Assembly (NCBI GenBank): GCA_033065855.1
Contig: JAVXUO010003200.1
Location: forward strand, 57,693 to 121,692
DNA: 64,000 bases
Direction of reading: 5' to 3'
Source of the DNA: Escallonia rubra
Taxonomy: Eukaryota > Streptophyta > Magnoliopsida > Escalloniales > Escalloniaceae
Positions 34,337 to 42,440 of this stretch are shown here, one piece after another. The notes under the pieces were generated by a model. That model was not told the DNA's origin, did not search any database, and saw only the letters and a program-made list of their open reading frames with translations. The first letter of the stretch is position 1. Each line of letters begins with the position of its first letter. Made by a program: the position numbers and the translations under genes.

Positions 34337-34735
34337 ATGGGTCGTTACTGGGCAGGCGAAGATGAATTTCACTATTCTTTGCATCCAAGTTTGCGATACT
34401 CATCAAGCTATGTTAATACATTACGTGCAGAATGGTCTTATCGGATGAATGAATATGAGGTCTTAGTAGCTGATTCACGGCGCATGAATATACCCATACC
34501 TCGACAAAAGGCAATCAACATGCCTCGAATTACACACATGGAGCTTGAAAGGGCACTGCATCGAATACGTGAAGAAAATAATAGAATGAGAGTTCGTCAA
34601 AGTAGGCATAATTTACGTCGTATGGCACGTGATGCACATGAAGATGGTTACAACAATGAAGCACAAGTATACTGGAACATGAGCTTTGAACTAGGATCTG
34701 TTTCTGATGCTTCAGTTTCAGATGAAGATGACTGA
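34337..34735 (+). CDS. Small protein of unknown family, twin gene 2
   Basis: An uninterrupted 132-codon frame starts with ATG at 34337. Its central part is paralogous to the product of 33477-33926 (LRAEWSYRMNEYE, NIPIPRQKAINMPRI, then LHRIREENNRMRVRQSRHNL). The predicted product is a basic, helix-rich core with an acidic Ser/Asp tail (SDASVSDEDD), which resembles the tail of its twin. I know of no named family with this pattern. A 127-bp inverted repeat begins only 21 bp after the stop codon, so read-through transcripts could form a long hairpin. The genes lie in the centre of a MULE, so they may be accessory transposon genes, like the non-transposase mudrB of MuDR, or captured host genes. 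Confidence 0.6.
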   Translation: MGRYWAGEDEFHYSLHPSLRYSSSYVNTLRAEWSYRMNEYEVLVADSRRMNIPIPRQKAINMPRITHMELERALHRIREENNRMRVRQSRHNLRRMARDAHEDGYNNEAQVYWNMSFELGSVSDASVSDEDD

Positions 34736-34756
34736 AGATCGAGTTCTTCTAAGGCT

Positions 34757-35153
34757 ATAAGGCCTCCGCGTGAGCCGGGGTTCGGGAAGGTCGTAACTAA
34801 GTGTCTGGTGCGTACCAACCATTTTCTGGTCCAAGTTGCAGACAATGATCTGCACCACTATGACTTGAGATCCTCAGTTGTGCAGCTTTTGTTTATGTGT
34901 GCGTTTCCGTGGTGCGTGGATGTATTACGATAATACTTCCTCGCTAATCATGTATTGTAGTCCTATTTATGTCCGCTATATAGTATAGCGGACATCCCCG
35001 CATAATACATGGCCAAGCATAAAGGTGCACAGGTGAGGATCTCACGTCATAGTGGTGCAGATCATTGTCTGCAACTTGGACCAGAAAATGGTTGGCATGA
35101 ACCAGACACTTAGTTCCGACCTTCCCGAACCCCGGCCTAAGCGGAGGCCTTAT
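34757..35153. repeat. Inverted repeat with 127-bp arms and a 143-bp loop
   Basis: The left arm (34757-34883) and right arm (35027-35153) are reverse complements with only about 8-9 mismatches and no large gap. Shared blocks include gccggggttcgggaaggtcg, aactaagtgtctggt, ccaaccattttctggtccaa and caatgatctgcaccactatg. The loop contains a perfect copy of the MULE-A palindrome (tgtccgctatatagtatagc ggaca, 34971-34995). It could be a nested MITE or a source of double-stranded RNA. Confidence 0.92.
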
Positions 35154-35184
35154 ATCCGCTATATAGTAGAGCTAGACTTTGGTA

Positions 35185-35330
35185 TCCGCAGCTAGACATT
35201 GTAGCGTAATGCAGTTTTAGTAAATTGGAATAAATTGGCGCCCGAAGACTTGTTTTAGCGACATTGTAGCGTAATGCTATTTTAATAAATTGGCGCCCAA
35301 AGACTTGTTTTAGCGACGGAATCAACAATC
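35185..35330. repeat. Two-copy direct repeat with ttttagcgac words
   Basis: The block acattgtagcgtaatgc, ttggcgcccgaagacttg, ttttagcgac is repeated about 66 bp apart. The ttttagcgacggaat word also resembles subterminal motifs of the CACTA element at 16446. This similarity may be accidental. Confidence 0.55.
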
Positions 35331-35474
35331 TCAACATCGATAAACAATAAATAACTTACGATTCACAATCAACGATCTCAATATATCGAGGGAATCTCAA
35401 ACGGCACAGTTAAGCGAGAATATAAATTTGGAAACATAATGAACAAGAACATAAATTTTTTTATTAATAATAAA

Positions 35475-35944
35475 TTAGGGTTCACATTGGGGGAAAGAAA
35501 TTTTTTCACAAGCGCTCCGATCAAAGATTACAGCTTGAAAATCCGACCACCCAAGGTGTTCAAACACCACAAAGTCCCCGAGTTCGAGGCCATGCTGGCA
35601 CACGAAGACGTTCCAACCCTCTGCGAATTGCTTTATTTGGGGTCGGCCGGGCTTCAGCTTGATTTCAACCTGCCATGCCCCCTTGCGGCTATATAATCTT
35701 GCACTGTCATGAATGGTTATAAATTGATTGGTAAAGGCTATTGGTAAGTCCTAAACAAACACAATACAAAAAATAGGTTAGTTTTTAGCCAAAAGATCAA
35801 ACTTTTAACACACAAAACTACAGAGAAAGAGGGATGGCCTACAAGTTCATTCTCAAATCCCGGCATCATGACTTTGAAAAAGTGTTTGCCCACCAGGTGC
35901 AAGTTGCCAATAAAATCGTAGGTGGTCTCTGATCCAGAAGCCAT
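35475..35944 (-). CDS. Single-B3-domain protein (REM-like), two exons
   Basis: Exon 1 is 35944-35843 (34 codons). The intron begins gtaggc and ends tttgtttag. Exon 2 is 35750-35475 (91 codons plus stop). The phase is 0 on both sides and the 125-aa product has no stop. It is almost only a B3 DNA-binding domain: HFFKVMMPGFENEL joined to DLPIAFTNQFI, then RLYSRKGAWQVEI, GWNVFVCQHGLELGDFVVFE and FQAVIFDRSAC. The order F-F-K, L-P-x-x-F, W-x-V, G-W, H-x-L-x-x-GD-x-x-V-F-E and a terminal beta-strand is that of plant B3/REM transcription factors. REM proteins often carry several B3 domains, whereas this has one and no other domain. It lies between the twin genes and the transposase inside MULE-A, so it is either a captured host gene or a resident accessory gene. 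The intact frame suggests recent capture or selection. Confidence 0.8.
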
Positions 35945-36169
35945 CGAGGTCGGCGTTGAGGGGAGGACAATGGTGTCGCCGGAGATGGGGGGTAACCAGA
36001 GATGTGGTGTCACCGGAGATGTGGGTAACCGGAGACGTGGGTCACCGGAGATGGGGGGTAACCGGAGATGGGGTAGCGGCTTGGGTTAGATGTTCGAGAC
36101 AGAGAGAATATAGCGGACTGATAAAAAATTGATTGCCTGATCTGATTATTATATATAATAGGATAGAGT

Positions 36170-36740
36170 TATCCGCTACATTGTATAGCGGACATAAAAG
36201 AATACCAGAAGTGTACAACGGACATAAAAAAAGACCAGAAGTTTTTCTGCCTTGCCGTCCGCTACATTGTTCAGCGGACATAAAAGAAGACCAGAAGTTT
36301 TTCTGCCTTGCCTTCCGCTACATCGTACAGCGGACATAAAATAAGACCAGACGTTTTTCTGCCTTGTCGTCCGCTACATTGTATAGCGGACATAAAAGAA
36401 AACTAGAAGTTTTTCTGCCTTGCCGTCCGCTACATTGTATAGCGGACGGGGCTGACAAAAAAAAAACTTAAGAATTTAGATTTGATTTGATGGCCTCCCA
36501 TAGGTCCATCAGAAAATAAATTCCAGTATTCGGTCGAAAAATTATTACAAATGTAAAAAATATTACAAAAAATTAATTCCTATCTGCGATGTCGTCCGCT
36601 ACATTGTATAGCGGACGGGGCTGACAAAAAAAAACTTAAGACTCTAGATTTGATTTGATGGCCTCCCATAGGTCCATCAGAAAATAAATTCCAGTATTCG
36701 GTCGAAAAATTATTACAAATGTCAAACTTGTACAAAAAAT
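36170..36740. repeat. Array of ccgctacattgtatagcgg palindromes and a 162-bp duplication
   Basis: Palindrome copies start at about 36171, 36249, 36314, 36370, 36427 and 36595, separated by ataaaagaagaccagaagtt and tttctgccttgcc. The stretch after the copy at 36427 (acttaaga...aattattacaaatgt) is repeated after the copy at 36595. The second copy runs to just before the transposase stop codon, so it forms part of that gene's 3' region. Confidence 0.92.
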
Positions 36741-39034
36741 TAAAGGTCCACTGCAGCTTGTTCGTCCTCATCTTCGGCGTCATCTTCTTCCCCATCTTGC
36801 AAACCCCTTAGACTTATCCCCAGTGCCTTGTAATGGTTCCGCTTGTCGTGATCGGTCATTTTGTTGCACAATGCACACCTTCGCAGCTTTTTAGGTTGAG
36901 TTGCCGTTTCAATAGAGCTTTTCATCTGCGTAGATCTCTTGCGGCCTTTCGTTTGCGATATAATTGGATCCAACGGCCGGATATCATTGTCGTCTTCCTC
37001 CCCCGGCTCGTCATCTTCTGACCCCGTCGTAGGCTCGGTGTCAACCGCATTGGTGACGGAAGCTGCTTCCAACTGGTCGACGATGGGCTCTTGCTGCTGA
37101 GCTACCTCGAGGAGATGTTTATAACCGACCATTGTAGCAGCAGCCTTTACGGACAAACGGGTGAACATCGTCACCAGATGATTATACCGCAACGTCTCTG
37201 ATTCTTCAAAGTCAGTATACGGGTGCTCCGGAAAGGCAATGGTACCGTGCAACCTGTTTGCACCTTTCGTCCACCGTGGCAAGACGTATTTATCGGGGAT
37301 TGTCCTGATATTCTTCTGGGTGAAAAACCGCAGAATGTGTCTACACAGGATGCCATGGAACTCAAACTTCTTGCAAACACATGTCACCGAGTCCGTCAAT
37401 GTGTCGTGGCTCACCGTATACATTCTGTGCAGCTTCTCAGGAACGAGGTCATTCACGAGCGAATAAACCTTATACTCACACGTAAACTTATCTGCCACCT
37501 TGTTTATACAGTATCGCCCCGATTTCTGCAGCTCCACTTGGTATAGCAAGAAGATCTCCTTCGTATAGACTTTGGCACCGTTCAGCTCCAGCGGGGTCTC
37601 AAGCACCCTTATCCTCTGTTTGTACGTGGTTGCAAAATCTACAGCCCTTTCCTTCACGAATAACAACGCAACCTCTTTATGTGCGAATGCGACGAAACTC
37701 TTCAAATTGGTAGTTGTACCCACGTAACTATCGAACGTGGCATTCATAGATTCACTCATACCCGTGGTTTTCATGCCCATAGAAAAATGCCTCCTCGTGT
37801 AAACGCCAATCCATTGCTCTTTGAGCTCGTACAAGTGCTGGAGCCAATCGTTGTCTTGCAATGAGTAATCCTCAACAAGCTTTTCCCACCTCTCCTCAAA
37901 TTCCTCAATCGTTAACGACTTGCTAACGCACGTGTCAAAATCCTGTTTAAAGTCTGGAAACTTTGCATACACGTGATGCAAACGTTCGGGGTATTTGTTG
38001 CTTATGTGCCAAGTGCACAAGTTATGTCGAGTATCTGGGAAGACGGTGGCAATAGCCTTCTTCATTGCCAAATCTTGATCGGTGATGATAACTTTGGGAG
38101 CTTTGAAGTTCATGGCTTTCAGCCACGTCCTAAACAACCATTCAAAAGAACTCTCGCTCTCGTCCCTTAACAAGGCGAACCCGAACAGGATGGAGTGATA
38201 ATGATGATTGACCCCCGTGAAAGGGGCGAACGGCATCGAGTACTTGTTGGTACGGTATGTGGTGTCGAACGTCACGACATCCCCAAAATGCTTATAAGCA
38301 AGCCTCGAACGATCGTCGACCCAAAAAATTGTGCTAACTCGATGCTCGTCGTCAAGTTTATAATTGAAGGTAAAATACGGGTCCTCCATCTGCATCCGTT
38401 TCAATAGGCTCATTGTGGATTGAGCATCATTGAGGTCATACGCGGCTCGTCTATGGGTTCGGACCGCGTTACGAACGTCTGTCGTGTTAAAGTTTAAATT
38501 TTGAATTCCCCCGGCCTGTTCAGCAAGAACATTAACAATCTCGGTAGGTCCTATCCGCGCATCGGTCATTGTGTGAATTAGGCTCCTCGCGACCTTACCC
38601 ATCTTCTTGTGTTGATGCATCTGACTCACCTTAGAAGGGGTTACTAACGGGTGATTGTGTGCCAGTTCCAGGCTGGTAATAAGCCAATGATCTTGCTTGG
38701 CTTTATAGCTTACGAACATCTTGACCTTACAATTCGTTCGCGCAAAGGAGTCCCGTCTTCTACGTGAATATCCTATTTCGTCATCACTGTCATCGTTGCC
38801 TACGCGTGTCTCATTTTGCACTGGGTTTCTGCCCCTATGACACTCGTATAAGCGAGAGCATATCTTTTTCGTTATGTTGCTCGTTCTTGAAGTCTTTATT
38901 CTAATGCCAAATTCAACCCTCAGTGAATACGCTAGGAAACATTCTTCAGCTTCTTCCAATGTTTGAAAGGTTCGTCCTAGATACAGATTACTAGTATCTA
39001 CGGGAGTGTTGGAGCTCGACACGAAATCAGACAT
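36740..39034 (-). CDS. FAR1-type MULE transposase
   Basis: An unbroken 764-aa frame from ATG 39034 catalyses cut-and-paste movement of MULE-type DNA. The N-terminal FAR1/WRKY-GCM1 zinc finger spans residues about 10-130 (Cys in CSRLYECHRGR and TNCKVKM, His in LAHNHPLV). The MULE transposase domain (PF10551) covers about 240-340, with VVTFDTTYRTNKYSMPFAPF and VIITDQDLAMKKAI supplying acidic residues, followed by HNLCTWHISNKYP. A SWIM finger (C-x-C...C-x-H, CVCKKFEFHGILCRHIL) lies near residue 560. A Glu/Asp-rich C-terminus follows. On the coding strand a leader exon ends at 39487 with gtaagt and the intron ends at 39048 (acatag), 13 bp before the ATG. Transcription would start inside the right TIR. 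The close relatives FHY3/FAR1 are domesticated host genes, but the TIR context marks this one as a transposon gene. Its open frame suggests recent activity. Confidence 0.93.
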   Translation of the reverse strand: MSDFVSSSNTPVDTSNLYLGRTFQTLEEAEECFLAYSLRVEFGIRIKTSRTSNITKKICSRLYECHRGRNPVQNETRVGNDDSDDEIGYSRRRRDSFARTNCKVKMFVSYKAKQDHWLITSLELAHNHPLVTPSKVSQMHQHKKMGKVARSLIHTMTDARIGPTEIVNVLAEQAGGIQNLNFNTTDVRNAVRTHRRAAYDLNDAQSTMSLLKRMQMEDPYFTFNYKLDDEHRVSTIFWVDDRSRLAYKHFGDVVTFDTTYRTNKYSMPFAPFTGVNHHYHSILFGFALLRDESESSFEWLFRTWLKAMNFKAPKVIITDQDLAMKKAIATVFPDTRHNLCTWHISNKYPERLHHVYAKFPDFKQDFDTCVSKSLTIEEFEERWEKLVEDYSLQDNDWLQHLYELKEQWIGVYTRRHFSMGMKTTGMSESMNATFDSYVGTTTNLKSFVAFAHKEVALLFVKERAVDFATTYKQRIRVLETPLELNGAKVYTKEIFLLYQVELQKSGRYCINKVADKFTCEYKVYSLVNDLVPEKLHRMYTVSHDTLTDSVTCVCKKFEFHGILCRHILRFFTQKNIRTIPDKYVLPRWTKGANRLHGTIAFPEHPYTDFEESETLRYNHLVTMFTRLSVKAAATMVGYKHLLEVAQQQEPIVDQLEAASVTNAVDTEPTTGSEDDEPGEEDDNDIRPLDPIISQTKGRKRSTQMKSSIETATQPKKLRRCALCNKMTDHDKRNHYKALGISLRGLQDGEEDDAEDEDEQAAVDL

Positions 39035-39689
39035 TGTGGAACAAGACCTATGTAGAAATAGACCACTTAACAATCAAATGACATTTTCAACTGAAAATAT
39101 TACCTAAAAATTGTCTTGACGAATATACCATATACATAATCTCAAAATTCTCCCATTTGGCTAATTATAGATTCATTGAACATAACAAATTAAAATTACT
39201 AAGATAAATAGACAAATTCATCATGCCAAAATACAACAAACGTATCTCAAAAAATTCGAATTTAAGTAGGATAAATGCGTCGAAGTTAGCAAACCTCAAA
39301 AAAATCGAAATTAATTACAATAAATTTGTTTAAAGTTAACAAATTAATTTTTAGAACATCACAAGTTGATGAATAGAGTGACAAATTTCTAGAACATCAC
39401 CAAAAATTTATACTTTTTTGTCCAAAATTTTTTTTTATACTTTATTAGTCAATCCACCCAGAAAACATTTAAGATCAGAAACTTACCTTTTCTTGAGTGA
39501 AGCTTGAAGCAAGTGTTACTCGAAGCTTGAGGGGAGCCGAAAACGGAAGCAAGTGAATCTGAAGGAGAATAAAATTTTGCCGAAAGAGCTGTGAGAATTA
39601 GGGAAGTTTTGTGTATATGGGGAATAATGTATGCGATACTGTAGAGCGGAAATGTTTGCCGACACTCTGACACCTGCAGAAATAAAGAC
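39035..39689 (-). promoter_or_regulatory. Leader exon, leader intron and promoter side of the transposase
   Basis: On the minus strand a canonical donor (aaaag/gtaagt) at 39487/39486 and an acceptor (acatag/g) at 39048/39047 delimit a 439-bp AT-rich leader intron. Upstream of the donor is a plausible leader exon with ctt-rich text. No coding frame is supported here. Confidence 0.55.
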
Positions 39690-39999
39690 CTGATGGGAGA
39701 CTTTTATCTGACAGGTCCTGACAGGTGTCAGTCTAGGGGACGTCCGCTACACTGTATAGCAGACGTCTTTTTGCTGTCTCGACGTCTGCTACACTGTATA
39801 GCGGATGCCTTTTTGCTGTCACATGTCAAGACTTGAATGTTGTCCGCCATAGCGGAGGGGCAAAAAGGTAAAAAAGTCGGGGCGCGACACAGGATCGCGG
39901 ACGACTGACAATTTTTTAAAAAGGCGCGATCTGAAATATGGACGGCCAGATCGCGCTAGCAACTTCTCCTATTTTGCTAGCGCTATCAATGGATCAGCT

Positions 40000-40001
<2 letters not shown>
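39690..40001. repeat. MULE-A right terminal inverted repeat
   Basis: This is the mirror of the left repeat, with an extra duplicated palindrome block (cgtctgctacactgtatagc at 39783) and a small duplication near 39957-39985. The transposase gene starts just inside it: a leader exon ends at 39487, followed by an intron. Confidence 0.92.
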
Positions 40002-40041
<40 letters not shown>

Positions 40042-40068
40042 GGAGGATATATATATATATATATATAT
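40002..40068. repeat. (TA)n tract between MULE-A and MULE-B
   Basis: Two TA tracts are separated by tggggagga. They fill the whole gap between the right end of MULE-A and the left end of MULE-B. Confidence 0.95.
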
Positions 40069-41302
40069 GGGGATCGAACCCCATAGACTGGTGGGAAAAA
40101 AAAAATTTCCCACCCAATCGTTGTTCCTAGCAGCGATTGCTTAAAAAGCAAAAACCCAATCGCAAGACTTTCTTGCGATTGGAATTATTGAAAAAAATTC
40201 CAATCGCAAGAAAGTCTTGCGATTGGGATTGTCCTTTTTCTGTCCTTTTTTTTCTCCCCCTTCTCCCCCCGTCAACAATCACGGCCTCATGGCCCCCACC
40301 CCTCCTCCCCCCCCCCACCCCTCCTCCGGTCAACCTTCCTCCCCCCCCCCCCCTTGGCCCCCACCCTTTTTTCTTAATTTATTTGTCAATTAAATAGACA
40401 GTTTTTCATGAATTTATAAAAAATATCAAGAGCTAGATTTTCCCAAAGTGCAAAAAAGAGACCCTATTTATTTTTAAAAGATCTGTATCAGGTAAAAATT
40501 TCAGATTTTTCCAAAGACTGGAAACAGGTTAACTAATACGCGCAATCTTGTAAATTCGTAGTGTAATTTAAAATATCAAGCTAGCGCGATTTCACGCGAA
40601 ACTTTTTTGAGAACCCTAGGATGTTGGGAAGTTCCATTTTCCAGGAATTCGGGCCATTCCGAAGCCGTTAGCAATTTTTTTGCCGAACGGGCTTTTAAGC
40701 GCTCGATCTGGACACCGGTTCGGGATTTTTGGGCGAAAAATCCGTAAAATACTTTTTAGATCAAGAATGAACTCAGGAAGCTTAAAATAACATTTTAAAG
40801 CAATTTTGAGATTTTTCCTGATGCCAGGGGCATTTTGGTAATTTGTCACCCCGAGAGGGGTATTTTGGTAATTTTACGGTGTCAAGTTTTTCGAAGGACT
40901 TCTCAGTCCATAAATGTAAGCACAGCACCTGAAAGGCTGATTTGAAGCCGATTCGCGGGGATTAAATGTCGCTAAAGGTGAAAACTTAATTAGACAGTTT
41001 TTCACGAATTTATAAAAAATAGCTAGAGCTAGATTTTGCCAAAGTGCAAACAAGAGATAATGAACCCCTGAAAGGTTGTTTTTCAAATGACTGCTTAGTC
41101 CAGAAATGTAAGCAAAGCACCTGAAAGGTTGTTTCGAGACTGATTTGGGGCGTTAGGGTGATAATGATCCCCCGGGGGCATTTCGTTAAATTTGCCGCTC
41201 ATCGGAGGCTATTTTGGTAATTTTACATTATACAAATTTTCCAATAATTACACTGCAAATAATTTTTATTCTTCTTTTATTTAATTCTATGACTTGTTGA
41301 GA
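40069..41302. repeat. MULE-B left terminal inverted repeat
   Basis: The arm mirrors 43921-44896. Shared features include the palindromes ccaatcgcaagactttcttg cgattgg near 40157, the ctgtatcaggtaaaaatttc block, and the stretch ending caataattacactgcaaata to ctatgacttgttgaga. It is about 258 bp longer than the right arm because of a C-rich segment at 40224-40480 that the right arm lacks. Part of that segment duplicates the region near 41000-41060. Confidence 0.95.
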
Positions 41303-41317
41303 ATGATATTTTTGGAA

Positions 41318-42440
41318 GGGCCTATTCGCGCACACTTTAGCGCCCAATTCATAGCTTCCGAAAAATCTTGTAAATTTTTTGGTTCATTGCACCTCAGGCA
41401 CGCTAGTTAGCCCATTCGTAAGAATTTCGGTGAAAAATGAGCCACGTTATTTTTTGGGTTTTCCTATGAAGGGCCTATTCGGGCACACTTTAGGGCCGAA
41501 TTCATAGCTTCCGAAAAATCTTGTAATTTTTTTTGTCACTTTTTTTCGCTCATTGCACCTCAGGCACGCTAGTTAGCCCATTCGTAAGAATTTCGGCGAA
41601 AAACGAGACACGTTATTTTTTGGGTTTTCCTATGAAGGGCCTATTCGGGCACACTTTAGGGCCCAATTCATAACTTCTGAAAAATCTTGTAATTTTTTTT
41701 GTCACTTTTTTTTCGCTCATTGCACCTCAGGCACGCTAGTTAGCCCATTCGTAAGAATTTCGGCGAAAAACGAGACACGTTATTTTTTGGGTTTTCCTAT
41801 GAAGGGCCTATTCGGGCACACTTTAGGGCCGAATTCATAGCTTCCGAAAAATCTTGTAATTTTTTTTTTCACTTTTTTTCGCTCATTGCACCTCAGGCAT
41901 GCTAGTTAGCCCATTCGTAAGAATTTCGGCGAAAAACGAGACACGTTATTTTTTGGGTTTTCCTATGAAGGGCCTATTCGGGCACACTTTAGGGCCGAAT
42001 TCATAGCTTCCGAAAAATCTTGTAATTTTTTTTGTCACTTTTTTTCGCTCATTGCACCTCAGGCACGCTAGTTAGCCCATTCGTAAGAATTTCGGCGAAA
42101 AACGAGACACGTTATTTTTTGGGTTTTCCAATGAACGGCCTATTCGCGCACACTTTATCGCCCAATTCATAGCTTCCGAAAAATGTTGTAATTTTTTTTG
42201 TCATTTCTTTTTTGCTCATTGCCCCTTAGGCACGCTAATAGGCCACTATATGAATTTCGGCGAAAATGGAGACAAATAATATATTTGGTTTTCCTATAAA
42301 AGGCATATTCGTGCACACTTTATCGCCAAATTCATAGCTTACGAAAATACATGTACATTTTGTTTAAGGGGTTCTTTGCTCATTGCACCTTAGTCACGCT
42401 AGTTAGGATAATGGTAATGAAGGAATCTAGCTCCATTCTT
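41318..42440. repeat. Tandem array, 166-bp unit, about 7 copies
   Basis: The anchor gggcctattcgggcacactt recurs at 41318, 41471, 41637, 41804, 41970, 42136 (cggcc) and 42300, a period of 164-167 bp apart from a shortened first unit. Inner copies are nearly identical and outer ones diverged, as expected of an array homogenised in its centre. The last unit runs into the 3' end of the Ulp1 coding region. Confidence 0.95.

Larger units (their letters stand above)
27496..40001. mobile_element. MULE-A: 12.5-kb Mutator-like transposon
   Basis: The element is bounded by inverted ends starting ggagctgatccattg. They extend, with indels, over roughly 265 bp on the left and 310 bp on the right. It encodes an open FAR1-type MULE transposase on the minus strand reading in from the right TIR. 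A decayed PMD and Ulp1 region reads in from the left TIR. This convergent layout recalls maize MuDR, where two genes read inward from the TIRs. The middle holds a divergent twin-gene pair, a B3-domain gene, palindrome arrays, a MITE insertion and an inverted repeat. The target duplication cannot be read because the flanks are TA repeats. Confidence 0.9.

Noticed and set aside
35439-35696. An 85-codon plus-strand frame.
   Set aside because: It is antisense to exon 2 of the B3 gene, which has the conserved domain pattern and splice sites.
37223-38407. Several plus-strand frames of 60-107 codons.
   Set aside because: They are shadows on the opposite strand of the transposase coding region.
40069-40085. 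The MULE-B end contains ggggttcgatcccc on the reverse strand, like a tRNA T-arm or pol III box B.
   Set aside because: It is the terminal palindrome of the inverted repeat and also occurs at the other end as ggggatcgatcccc. No cloverleaf or box A lies at the right distance.
40616-41086. Frames of 77 and 70 codons found again at 44137-44607.
   Set aside because: They recur because the two regions are arms of the MULE-B inverted repeat. They have no start context or known domain.
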